Positions 1-8,229 of a DNA stretch of 64,000 bases are shown piece after piece. The translations under genes were made by a program, and so were the position numbers. This stretch comes from CAZDQL01 sp964507325 (GTDB taxonomy: Bacteria > Planctomycetota > UBA1135 > GCA-002686595). The notes under the pieces were generated by a model. It was not told the origin of the DNA and did no database searches. It was given only the letters and a program-made list of their open reading frames with translations. Every line of letters begins with the position of its first letter. The first letter of the stretch is position 1. The stretch lies in contig CAZDQL010000003.1 of the NCBI GenBank assembly GCA_964507325.1, positions 62,001 through 126,000 of the forward strand, in the 5' to 3' direction.

Positions 1-703
1 GCCCGTAGCGCGCCGCGAGCCGGCTATCGGCTTTCAGGCGCTCGAGGTTCCTCTTCAGGTAGCGTTTGGGATAGCAGCCGCGATTGAGGAACGAAGCGAC
101 GAACTGGTCGAGCGCAGGCAGATAGGTGTAGAAGCGCGGATAGACCTCGCCCGGCACGCCCTCTTCGTGCCCCTCCGGTGAAGCCAGACCGTTGACCTCC
201 AGGTGGGTGAAGCCGAGGCGCGCCATCTGCCGGGCGTACTCCGCGCGGTCCATGCCGCGCACGCTGCGCGCCGCCTGATTGAAGTACAGGTCCCAGATGG
301 GACGCTGCCAGGCGAAGGCCGGGGTCCTGAGCGGACGGCGTGAGAGGCCTGCGACCGACTGCTCGCGGCAGTCCTCGACCAAGTGCCTGAAGAACGCGTA
401 CAGGTGACAGGCAGCCGAAGCGCGCAGGTGCCCGCGGCCCCGGTCGTCCACGCCGAAGAAGACCCAGCGCGCGGGCGGCCTTAGCGCCTTGCCCCGCCAG
501 CTCCGCGGCGAGCGCCCCACGGAGATCGTCAACGTCGCGGCACGCGTGGGTGTTCTGCCGCCCGCGGTGATCGTCGCCGAGCGCGCCGATTCCTCGACGA
601 GCTCGTCGGCGATCGTCGAGCACACTTCGGGGGACCCGGAAGCCAGGTGGATGCGCTGGAGTCCGCTCAGGAACTCCGCCAAGCGGGTGTTCGCGTTCAT
701 CAT
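1..703 (-). CDS. Partial hydrolase-like protein, 3' end beyond left edge
   Basis: An open frame on the minus strand runs from an ATG at 703 to the left edge without a stop, giving about 234 residues of an incomplete protein. The start is chosen because ATG 703-701 overlaps the TGA of the upstream gene as ATGA; a second ATG follows directly. The middle holds a segment of the form RPIWDLYFNQAARS, then MDRAEYARQMARLGFTHLEV, then a Tyr/Phe-rich stretch (YPRFYTYLPALDQFV). The second element resembles the opening strand/helix of TIM-barrel glycosidases of the GH20/GH67 type, where residues after 'ARLG' lead into a barrel strand. I cannot see catalytic residues because the C-terminus is missing. It is the last visible gene of a tightly overlapping operon with sugar enzymes, so a role in glycan breakdown is inferred only. 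Confidence 0.6.
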   Translation of the reverse strand, partial: MMNANTRLAEFLSGLQRIHLASGSPEVCSTIADELVEESARSATITAGGRTPTRAATLTISVGRSPRSWRGKALRPPARWVFFGVDDRGRGHLRASAACHLYAFFRHLVEDCREQSVAGLSRRPLRTPAFAWQRPIWDLYFNQAARSVRGMDRAEYARQMARLGFTHLEVNGLASPEGHEEGVPGEVYPRFYTYLPALDQFVASFLNRGCYPKRYLKRNLERLKADSRLAARYG

Positions 704-3510
704 CTCCCTGCGCGCACGAGGATGCTGAAGTCGTTGAAGTCGAGCCTGCGCAGGCTCTTGCCGTCGGTCATCTCGATCACACCACTCCCGATCCGCCCGT
801 TCACGAAGGGGCTCCGGAAGAGCTGATCGACCGGGAAGGGGGCGGGCCTGCGGGCGAGCCGACCGAGGTCATCGCCGAAGCGCCGCTCCAGGAGGATTCC
901 TCCCGGCGCCTCGAAGCGCAGGATGAGAGAATCTCCCGCACCCTGCAGCACGGGCTCGGGGCAGGCCAACACCATCTGCTTGAAGCGCTCGAATGCTCCC
1001 GCTCCCTCCGCCAGCATCTCCGCCGGCGGAGTGACCACCACGAATCCCGTCCGCGAACCGTCGAAGCGCAGCCGATCGCGCCCCTCCTCCTCGATCAGGG
1101 TTCCCGGCCGCGTGGAGTAGCAGGCCAGGAAGAAGTCGCCGTCGCGGCCAAAGGTCCAGCCCCCAGCTGTGCTGCGTGCGAGGCAGTTTGGCCAGTGGAG
1201 ATCGACGTGGGGGAAGTTCCAGTCCTCGGGAACCCGGTAGAGCGCCAAGAGGATGTTGTGGTGCTGGTAGACCCTCTCCCAAGGCGAGGCGGAGATCCAC
1301 TTGTCAGGGGACACGTAGGTGCCCTTCTGCGCGGCCACGCTCTGCGTCAAATAGTGCAGCTCCTCGGGGAAGAACAGCCCCAGCTCTTCGCTGGAGTACG
1401 ACGGATGGACGGTGAAGAGGGTCGAATTCAGGGCACTGCCGTTCCAGGTGACGTCCCACGTGTGCTGCTGGATCGGCTGCAGGATGCCCCCCTGCAGGCT
1501 GCCCAAGCAGAAGAGCGGGGTCATGTAGCCGGTCTTGTAGACCGGTGGATTCAACTCGGGGCCGAAGCGGATCACGTTGCGCACGCGCTTGACTTCGGTG
1601 TAGGTGAAGGCGTCCTGGCGATGATTCGCGATGCCCGCCAGCTCCCTGGGCGGGACGTACTCGGAGAGCAAGGCGAGGATCAGCCAGCCGTGCGGATGCT
1701 CGGGGCGCTCGATTCCACCGGCGTAGAGATAGTGGTATCCGGCGGCGCGGTTGTCCCGCGTCTGCAGGGCCACGTTCGATGGTGCCCGGCTGTGACCACC
1801 GCAGTACGCACCGTGCAGCGACTCACTGAGGTAGTCGACCAGCAGCAGGTCGAGCATCATCCCCGCCATCTGCCGCATCTCCGGGTCCTCGGCGAAGTCG
1901 TAGAGGAGCAGCATCGGCGTGACGAACATGAACATGTAGTGCGGCGAGTCGAACTCCCCCTGCCCCTTCGTCGCCGTGAGCCGCGCCCAGTGCAGCAGCC
2001 ACTCGCGCGCCTCCGCATACAGGCTGGCGCTGCTGCGCCCCATGTACCACCGCTGCGCCGGAGTCTCGGGCCAGGTCTGGGCGGCGAGCAGCATCACCGC
2101 GTAGTGCATCACCCAATGGTTCTCGGTGTCGCCGCGGTAGACCGGGTGTTCGGTCAAGAGCGTCCGCAGACGCTCGGAGACCTCGGGCGGCAGATCATCG
2201 CCGCCGTGCAGGAGGAGGGCGATCGCCGGCAGCGTGAAGAACATCGAATGCGACGGGTCCTCGAGCTCGCGCAGCAGGAGCTCGACCGAGCGCGGATCCG
2301 GCTCCTCTTCACGCAGGGCGAGGATCCCCTGGATGATCCCCAGACGAGTGGCTTCCGGGCCCGGGAGCTGCGAGCGGAAGTGCTCGAGGAGCTCGTCGCG
2401 CCGCGCTTGCAGACCAGCGGAGCGCTGGGGACGATGCTCGGGATAAGTCGCCCTTCCCCGTGGCAGCTCGAGACTCCCGGGCGCATCCGCAGGCCCCGCT
2501 TCCGGTACCGACGCGCGCTGCACGAAGCGGATGTCGGTCGAAAGGGCCGCCTCCAGACCCAGACGGCTCCAGGAGACGCCGGCATCGACGCTCTCGAAGG
2601 CCCCGTCGGTTCCGGTGATGCAGATGTGCCGCGGATCGGCCGGATCGACCGCGATGGCGAAGACGAAGTAGCCGTCCGGCAGCCCGTCGTCCAGCAGGGT
2701 CCAGGTGCGCCCGCGATCGTCGCTGCGATGCACTCCGTCGGTCGATCCGACCAGCAGTGTCTCGTCGCAGCCGTCAGGTCGCGTGACGCAGAAACAGATG
2801 CGCGGCGAGCCAGCCACGGTCGACCAGCTCTCCCCACCGTCGAGCGACTGGAGCAGGCCGAGCCCGTCGCTCGTGGCCCACATCCGGTGCGGGTCGACTG
2901 CATCCTGCACGATCCGACGCACGCGCGCGCCGGGCCCCCTGCGTTCGATGGTCCCGTCGCCAAGGAGGAAGATGCCCCTCTCCGTCCCGACCCACAGAGC
3001 CTCCCGGTCCACGGCATCCTGGAGCACGTCGCTGCAGAAGCGGAAGGCGCCGTCGGTGTCCAGCCGCGTCCAGGGATCCTCGGCGAGGATGTCGTCGCAG
3101 TGGAACACGCCGTAGGCCGAGGCGGCCCAGGCGCTACGCGGATCGCGCACGTCGATCCAGACGCGTTGCACCTCGGCCATCGCGATTCCGCCGCTCAAGA
3201 CCCAGGTCTGCCCGCCGTCGCGGCTGACCAGCACGCCGTTGCCACACGCCAGGTAGATCCAGCGTCCACTGGCGTCGATCGCTACGGACGAAGCGATCAG
3301 CTCCTCCCAGGCCAGCTTCTCGAAGGCGCCGGCCTGCTCGTCGAAGCGCAAGAGGCCGGTAGGTGGCGAAGCGCCGCCGATGTTGTGGCTGCGGTAGAAA
3401 TTGATGGTGACCAGCAGGTCCTCGGTCAGCGTGTGCTGCACGGGCGCAGAACACGAGACGAGCAGCAAGGCGGGCATCAAGCCTCGAATCCACATCGAAT
3501 ACGTCCTCAT
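700..3510 (-). CDS. Lipoprotein fusing BNR/sialidase-type repeats to an alginate/heparin-lyase-like (alpha/alpha) domain
   Basis: A 936-residue protein. The start at 3510 is supported by a lipoprotein signal peptide (hydrophobic stretch ending LLLVSC, lipid Cys at residue 20) and an ATGA overlap with the upstream oxidoreductase; the longer open frame upstream is only a shadow. Residues about 30-345 contain repeated Asp-box-like elements (SRDGGQTWV, SLDGGESW, SDDRGRTWTLL, SVDAGVSWSRL), typical of BNR/VPS10-type propellers. From about 365 the sequence becomes helix-rich and then beta-rich, with SPHYMFMF, GAYCGGHSRAP and YHYLYAGG, which recalls the (alpha/alpha) toroid plus beta-sandwich architecture of polysaccharide lyases such as heparinase II/alginate lyases. 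Catalytic residues cannot be assigned. It is probably anchored in the outer membrane or periplasm and acts on a polyanionic glycan; the substrate is inference. Confidence 0.7.
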   Translation of the reverse strand: MRTYSMWIRGLMPALLLVSCSAPVQHTLTEDLLVTINFYRSHNIGGASPPTGLLRFDEQAGAFEKLAWEELIASSVAIDASGRWIYLACGNGVLVSRDGGQTWVLSGGIAMAEVQRVWIDVRDPRSAWAASAYGVFHCDDILAEDPWTRLDTDGAFRFCSDVLQDAVDREALWVGTERGIFLLGDGTIERRGPGARVRRIVQDAVDPHRMWATSDGLGLLQSLDGGESWSTVAGSPRICFCVTRPDGCDETLLVGSTDGVHRSDDRGRTWTLLDDGLPDGYFVFAIAVDPADPRHICITGTDGAFESVDAGVSWSRLGLEAALSTDIRFVQRASVPEAGPADAPGSLELPRGRATYPEHRPQRSAGLQARRDELLEHFRSQLPGPEATRLGIIQGILALREEEPDPRSVELLLRELEDPSHSMFFTLPAIALLLHGGDDLPPEVSERLRTLLTEHPVYRGDTENHWVMHYAVMLLAAQTWPETPAQRWYMGRSSASLYAEAREWLLHWARLTATKGQGEFDSPHYMFMFVTPMLLLYDFAEDPEMRQMAGMMLDLLLVDYLSESLHGAYCGGHSRAPSNVALQTRDNRAAGYHYLYAGGIERPEHPHGWLILALLSEYVPPRELAGIANHRQDAFTYTEVKRVRNVIRFGPELNPPVYKTGYMTPLFCLGSLQGGILQPIQQHTWDVTWNGSALNSTLFTVHPSYSSEELGLFFPEELHYLTQSVAAQKGTYVSPDKWISASPWERVYQHHNILLALYRVPEDWNFPHVDLHWPNCLARSTAGGWTFGRDGDFFLACYSTRPGTLIEEEGRDRLRFDGSRTGFVVVTPPAEMLAEGAGAFERFKQMVLACPEPVLQGAGDSLILRFEAPGGILLERRFGDDLGRLARRPAPFPVDQLFRSPFVNGRIGSGVIEMTDGKSLRRLDFNDFSILVRAGR

Positions 3511-4559
3511 CGGAGGGAGATGCTGCGGCGGCTGGCGTGCGAACGATAGGCCGCGTCCACGACCTCCATGTCGCGCAACGCCGACTCCGCCGTGCAGGGG
3601 AAGTCCTCGCCGTCGCGGATCCAACGGGCGAAGCGGGCGTGGACTTCGCAGCGTAGAGCCAGGTCGCGGCAGGCACCCTCGAGCTCGGCGAGCGCGAAGA
3701 CGCGTTCCCGTCCCGGCTCGTCGTAGGTGAAGACCGGACCCGCGTATGCGGTCGCTCCGCGCACCAAGACGTGCTCGGATGCCACCTGGATCGTCCCCAG
3801 CGTGCCGGCGACCATGAAGTGTGACGCGCGCGCCGCGTAGCCCGCGGCGAAGTGGGCAGCCGGGCCACGCTCGAACAACAGCGCAGCCACGTCGCTCTCG
3901 TCCTCGAAGACGGTCAGCCCTCGGGTGCCGAGCATGCTGACCTCGACCACCTCCCGGTCGAGGATCCAGCGCGCCAGATTCAGTTGGTGGAGCGCGAGCT
4001 GGATGAAGGCCCCACCGCCGACCTGCGCAGGATCGCGACGCCAGTCGTCGGGAGGCGGGGGATCCTTCAGGTAGATGTCGTGTGCCGAGAGCGCTTGGAG
4101 GAGCGTGGGTTCGCCCAACCAGCCGCTCGCGACCATCTCCCTGATCTGATGGTGGAGCGGCTTGCTGTGCTCGAACATGGTCACGCCGAGCGGCATCCCC
4201 TCCTCCGCGGCGGTCGCCACCATGGCGCGCGCTTGGACGAGATCGCTCGCCATCGGCTTCTGCACGAGGCACGGCTTCTTGGCGCGCACGACCGCTGCGA
4301 CCTGTTCGCGGTGCAGGTGATTGGGGCTGTTGACGATCACGAAGTCGACCTCCTCACCCAAGAGGTCCTCGAAGCGCCGGTGACGGCTCGCGATCGCGTA
4401 GCGCTCTCCCACCTCTGCGAGAGCCTGCTCCCGCGGGTCCTGGATCGCCACGACGCGGAAGTCGCGATTCTGCTCGGCCGCCTGTAGGGTCAGATCGCTG
4501 ATCCCGCCACAGGCGGCCAGCGCCGCGCGCAGGACGCTCGGCTCGCATTCAGCGCCCAT
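3507..4559 (-). CDS. Gfo/Idh/MocA family oxidoreductase
   Basis: A 350-residue cytoplasmic NAD(P)-dependent oxidoreductase. The N-terminal Rossmann half starts AACGGISDLTL; the pocket motif usually written EKP is QKP here (LVQKPMASDLVQARAM), and FVIVNSPNHLHREQV is the family's beta4 region. The C-terminal half has the alpha/beta catalytic fold with GGGAFIQLALHQLNLARWIL, where the D/H of the usual GGG-x-D-x-x-x-H motif is replaced around 'IQLALHQ' but the His is kept. The start at 4559 overlaps the previous stop by one base (TGATG). The gene sits between the isomerase and the BNR/lyase lipoprotein in one transcription unit, so it probably oxidises or epimerises a sugar released by the operon's hydrolases. 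The exact substrate cannot be read from sequence. Confidence 0.85.
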   Translation of the reverse strand: MGAECEPSVLRAALAACGGISDLTLQAAEQNRDFRVVAIQDPREQALAEVGERYAIASRHRRFEDLLGEEVDFVIVNSPNHLHREQVAAVVRAKKPCLVQKPMASDLVQARAMVATAAEEGMPLGVTMFEHSKPLHHQIREMVASGWLGEPTLLQALSAHDIYLKDPPPPDDWRRDPAQVGGGAFIQLALHQLNLARWILDREVVEVSMLGTRGLTVFEDESDVAALLFERGPAAHFAAGYAARASHFMVAGTLGTIQVASEHVLVRGATAYAGPVFTYDEPGRERVFALAELEGACRDLALRCEVHARFARWIRDGEDFPCTAESALRDMEVVDAAYRSHASRRSISLR

Positions 4560-5389
4560 CAGCGCGCCCCTTGCTGCCGCAGGTACCCGATGGCTGCCAG
4601 CATCTCCCGCAGCTCGCCGAGGATCTCGCGCGAGCCTGCCTTGGAGGGCAGGAAATGGGTCTCGATTGCGAAGTACCCGTCGTATCTGATCGCCATGAGC
4701 TGCGCGAGGTGCGCGGGCCAGTCGATCTCACCGTCGCGCAGCCGGCAACACTGCGCGAAGAGCTCGCCGGGGCGCAGATTCCCGTTCTTGACGTGGACGT
4801 TGCGCAGCCAGGGGGCGATCACCTCGACCGCGGCCGCGAGCCGATCGGTGGCGAACTCGTTGCCGTTGGTCGGATCCCAATTGACGCAGAGGTTGGGATG
4901 GTCGACCTCGCGGATCAGCTCCACCGTGCGCGCGGCGGTCGAGGCCAGGTAGCCCGGTTCGTTCTCGAGGAGCAGCGGGATGCCGGCTTCAGCGCAGGCG
5001 CGAGCGGCCGCCGCCAGGGCGTCGAGTGCGTGGGCGGGGAAGTCGGTGTGCCCCTCGGCCTCGAAGGTGAAGGCGATCAGGTTCTCCGCACCCAAGGCGT
5101 GGGCCAGATCGAGCGCTCTGGGCAGTACCTCCTTCAGATCGCGCTCGATTCCCTGGCGCTCGCTCAGCTTGCACTTGAACAGGCCTGGACTGATGGCGGT
5201 GATCACCGGGTCGCCCCGCAGCGCCCACTCCGCCAACCGCTCGCGATCGCTCGCATCGAGCTCGGGAAGGCGGCGATCGGAGATGCAGCGCAGCTCCACC
5301 GCGTGCAGCTCGTGCTCGACGAGGAAGGCCTCGCATTCGCGCAGGTCCTGGGAGATCTCGTCGGTGATGATGCTGATCGGCTCGTTCAT
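4559..5389 (-). CDS. Sugar phosphate isomerase/epimerase (xylose isomerase-like TIM barrel)
   Basis: A 276-residue protein. The start at 5389 is favoured because its ATG overlaps the stop of the upstream gene (ATGA) and the product then begins directly with the first barrel strand (SIITDEISQDL). The metal-binding pattern of AP-endonuclease-2/xylose-isomerase-like barrels is visible in order: Glu in LLLENEPGY, Asp in LCVNWDPTNGNE, His in NVHVKNG, and Glu in FAIETHF. Length matches the family (260-290). These enzymes interconvert keto- and aldo-sugars or epimerise them and often sit beside Gfo/Idh/MocA oxidoreductases, as here. Cytoplasmic; no signal peptide. The substrate is not predictable. 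Confidence 0.85.
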   Translation of the reverse strand: MNEPISIITDEISQDLRECEAFLVEHELHAVELRCISDRRLPELDASDRERLAEWALRGDPVITAISPGLFKCKLSERQGIERDLKEVLPRALDLAHALGAENLIAFTFEAEGHTDFPAHALDALAAAARACAEAGIPLLLENEPGYLASTAARTVELIREVDHPNLCVNWDPTNGNEFATDRLAAAVEVIAPWLRNVHVKNGNLRPGELFAQCCRLRDGEIDWPAHLAQLMAIRYDGYFAIETHFLPSKAGSREILGELREMLAAIGYLRQQGAR

Positions 5390-6999
5390 GGTGCTTGCTG
5401 CGCGAGGGCCAGGACGATTTCGAGGCTCGTGCCCTGGCGGATGCCGACGTCGAAATCCACGTAGCGGCTGCTCTCGACGCGCGTGTTGGTGAAGGCCACA
5501 TCCCTTCCATCCAACCGCACCGCAGCAGCCTCGGCATCCTGCGGGAGCAGCACATGGAAGGCCACATCGGAGTCGGCACCCCACAGATCGATGCGCACTC
5601 TCCCACCCGCATGCCGAAAGCGGTAGCCGACCTGCGCACCCGAAGCAGCGTACGTCGCCTGCGCTCGCGCCTCGTCGACCTCCGCCGCCAGCCAGCGCGG
5701 TGCGATCCGCGCGCGCGCGAAGCCACACCAGCGATCGGAGATCCCCGCCAGCCCCTCGATCAGCGCGTAGAGCATGGCGCTCGAGCCCCAACCGTCGGTC
5801 GCCGAGGCCTCGGGACTGGTGCTGCTCTCGACGCTGGCCGGCTTGCCGTCGGGGTGGTACCAGAGATAGGTCTCGCCGCGCTCGGCGATCAGGGCGTGGT
5901 AGCGTGCGAGGATCTCCACCCCGTAGGCCTCGAGCCCGTGCTCGAAGGCCGCGCGGGCCAACTCGCCGCCCACCAAGGGCATGATGCCGCCGTTGCAGTA
6001 GGCGCCGGGCAGGAGCAGCTCATCTCCGAACACGCCGGCTGGAAAGGGGGGATCGATCGAGAACCACTCGGCGAACGCCTCGCCCGCGCGGCCGCGCTCT
6101 CGGTATTCGCGCAGGATCGCAAGTGCCTGCTCGTGAGAGGCGGCGCCGCGATTGATGTTCATCGCGTTGCTCAGGCTCAGCTGCCGAGCTTCCTCGACGC
6201 CCTCGATCTCCACCGGAGTCAGCTTGACGAAGTGGGTGTAGAAGCGCCCATTCCAGCAGATGCGGTTCATGCCCTCGAGAAGCGCCCGCGCGCGCTCCTC
6301 CCACTTCTGCGCCCGCTGGTCGAGGCCGAAGGCCCGAGAGAGCCGCGCCACGATGCGGCACGCTTCGAAGTACCCGCTGATGTCGCCGTGCATCACCCCC
6401 CAGAAGGTGTGATCGTCGATCTGGAACTGCAGCCACTCATGGCGTCCAGCGCTGTAGGCGAAGTCCCAGGTGTCGATCGTGTAGGCGCGCTTGACGAGCC
6501 CGGTGTCGGCATCCCAGCGCCAAGGGTGCGACCAGACGTACTCCAGCGCGCGCTCCAGCGCCGGCAGCAGCTCGCGGATCCAGCCCTCGTCGGCGCAGGC
6601 CTGGAAGGCGAGCCAAGCGGCCTTGACGAAGCGGTACTCGACGTCCGCCTCGACAGGCACACGCACGTACTTGGTCCAGTTCTCCCGCTCGCTCGGCAGC
6701 TTCTCGGGAAAGGTCGTGAAGTAGTCGAAGATGCGTCCGTTCGCGCCCTGCGTCTCGGCGAAGTGCTCGACGACGCTCTTCAGATCGGGCTCGAAGTACT
6801 TCACTCCGCGCAGCATGTCGCTGTAGTCGCGGATCCAGATCGACTTCGCGTCGGGTGCGCGGTAGCCGCGGATCGGTCTGCCGTCGATCACCACGTCGAG
6901 TGCGTCGCACGCCAGGAAGCCCTCGATCCGGGGAACCAACGAGTCGAGGTCGGCGCGTCCGGTTTGGAGGAAGGTCTCAGCCACGGCCGTCTCCTGCAT
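5386..6999 (-). CDS. (alpha/alpha)6-barrel glycoside hydrolase-like protein
   Basis: A 537-residue protein without a recognisable signal peptide. Helix-rich sequence with aromatic/acidic stretches typical of six-hairpin glycosidases: IWIRDYSDMLRG near the N-terminus, HEWLQFQIDDHTFWG and AWLAFQACADEGWIRE in the barrel, and TDGWGSSAMLYALIEG near residue 425, followed by a beta-sandwich tail (about 440-537). The closest architectures I can name are GH63/GH37/GH78-like or amylo-1,6-glucosidase-like enzymes; catalytic acids could be among the Asp residues of RDYSD and the Glu of AEWFSIDPPF, but this is a guess. It is the first gene of the operon. The 190-bp divergent gap upstream presumably carries its promoter. 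Confidence 0.65.
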   Translation of the reverse strand: MQETAVAETFLQTGRADLDSLVPRIEGFLACDALDVVIDGRPIRGYRAPDAKSIWIRDYSDMLRGVKYFEPDLKSVVEHFAETQGANGRIFDYFTTFPEKLPSERENWTKYVRVPVEADVEYRFVKAAWLAFQACADEGWIRELLPALERALEYVWSHPWRWDADTGLVKRAYTIDTWDFAYSAGRHEWLQFQIDDHTFWGVMHGDISGYFEACRIVARLSRAFGLDQRAQKWEERARALLEGMNRICWNGRFYTHFVKLTPVEIEGVEEARQLSLSNAMNINRGAASHEQALAILREYRERGRAGEAFAEWFSIDPPFPAGVFGDELLLPGAYCNGGIMPLVGGELARAAFEHGLEAYGVEILARYHALIAERGETYLWYHPDGKPASVESSTSPEASATDGWGSSAMLYALIEGLAGISDRWCGFARARIAPRWLAAEVDEARAQATYAASGAQVGYRFRHAGGRVRIDLWGADSDVAFHVLLPQDAEAAAVRLDGRDVAFTNTRVESSRYVDFDVGIRQGTSLEIVLALAQQAP

Positions 7000-7189
7000 C
7001 CGCTCTCAAGGGCCGGATACTGCCGCGCTGCAGTCCGATCCGAGAGCAGAGCGTATCACACGTGGGCCGGTCGACTCCGATTGCTCCTTCCCCTAAGATG
7101 CTCCGCTCTGGATGAACGAGCACACCGACTCCAACGAACCTGTCAGCCGAGCGCAGTCGGACGTCGGCCGGGCCGAGGAGGGAGGCGGA
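7000..7189. promoter_or_regulatory. Divergent intergenic region between two catabolic operons
   Basis: This 190-bp gap (counting from the GTG start on the right) separates the minus-strand glycan operon from the plus-strand URO-D/symporter pair, so promoters for both directions should lie here. It includes a CACGTG palindrome around 7060 and a strongly purine-rich Shine-Dalgarno (GAGGAGGGAGG) just before the GTG at 7190. I could not identify convincing -35/-10 boxes. Confidence 0.4.
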
Positions 7190-8191
7190 GTGACTTCCAG
7201 AGAGCTCGTGCATCGAACGCTGGCCTTCGACGCTCCTCCCCGCATCCCGCGCCAACTCTGGTTCCTGCCCTGGGCCGAGTTCCGGCACGGCGACGAGCTG
7301 GTCGCCATTCAGCGGCGCTTCCCCGACGACATCGTTTCGGTCCCAGGCCTCTACCTGGAGCCTCTGATCACCAAGGGGAGGCGCTACGAGCTCGAGCCGT
7401 ACACCGACGAGTGGGGGTGCGTATTCGAGAAACTGGAACGGGGCGTGATCGGAGAGGTGAAGCGCCCGCTGATCGAAGATTGGTCGCGGGTCGACGACGT
7501 CCGTATCCCCAGGGAACGCCTGGCCCTCGACGTCGCGGGGATCGATGACTTCTGCCGTGGAACGGACCAGTTCGTCATCGCCGGGGTCTTTCCCAGGCCG
7601 TTCGAGCAGCTGCAGTTCCTGCGCGGCTCGGAGAACCTCTACCTCGACCTCGTCGATCAACCTCCTCAGCTCGCGGTGCTCCTCGAGCGCATGCACGAGT
7701 TCTACGTCGAGGAGCTGGAGCGCTGGGCGCGCACGCGGGTGGACGCCCTGATGATCATGGACGACTGGGGCACGCAGCACGCGATGCTCATCTCACCACT
7801 CCTGTGGAGGCAGATGTTCAAGCCGCTCTACCGCGACTACATCGAGATCGCCCACGCCGCGGGGAAGCCGATCTTCATGCACTCCGACGGGTACATCCTC
7901 GACATCCTGCCCGACCTGGTGGAAATGGGGTTGGACGCCATCAACAGCCAGGTCTTCTGCATGGACGTCGAGCTCCTGGGTGAGCGCTTCGGCGGGAAGA
8001 TCACCTTCTGGGGTGAGATGGATCGCCAGCAGATCCTGCCGCGAGGATCGCGGGAGGAGGTCCTCGCCGCGGCTACCAGGTTGCGCAGCGCCTTCCATCG
8101 CGGCGGCGGGTGGATCGCGCAGTGCGAGTTCGGACCCGGCGCCGACCCGGGGAACGTGCGTACATTCTTCGAAGCCTTCGAGGGCGGCTGA
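7190..8191 (+). CDS. Uroporphyrinogen decarboxylase (URO-D)-family protein
   Basis: A 333-residue protein from a GTG start. The frame could begin at ATG 7112, but the GTG at 7190 has a strong Shine-Dalgarno five bases upstream and gives the family's usual N-terminus (TSRELVHRTLAFDAPPRIPR). The barrel carries IFMHSDGYILDILPDLVEMG and DALMIMDDWGTQHAMLISP, which are the family landmarks. This is not a haem-pathway HemE: it lacks the canonical R-x-x-R N-terminal active-site segment and sits with a sodium symporter. URO-D-like proteins of this branch include corrinoid methyltransferases (MtaA/CmuA type) and catabolic proteins of unknown reaction. Likely cotranscribed with the symporter 38 bp downstream. 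Substrate unknown. Confidence 0.8.
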   Translation: MTSRELVHRTLAFDAPPRIPRQLWFLPWAEFRHGDELVAIQRRFPDDIVSVPGLYLEPLITKGRRYELEPYTDEWGCVFEKLERGVIGEVKRPLIEDWSRVDDVRIPRERLALDVAGIDDFCRGTDQFVIAGVFPRPFEQLQFLRGSENLYLDLVDQPPQLAVLLERMHEFYVEELERWARTRVDALMIMDDWGTQHAMLISPLLWRQMFKPLYRDYIEIAHAAGKPIFMHSDGYILDILPDLVEMGLDAINSQVFCMDVELLGERFGGKITFWGEMDRQQILPRGSREEVLAAATRLRSAFHRGGGWIAQCEFGPGADPGNVRTFFEAFEGG

Positions 8192-8229
8192 GCGGGAATC
8201 GGTCGGCTCTCCTCGAACAGGAACCTCTC

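Noticed and set aside
1195..3549. A 784-codon open frame on the plus strand opposite the BNR/lyase lipoprotein
   Set aside because: It mirrors the minus-strand gene, is Val/Arg/Gly/Gln-rich and lacks any motif; typical antisense shadow in high-GC DNA. The same applies to the long frames opposite 5386-6999, 33653-35857, 36967-39255 and 45394-48303.
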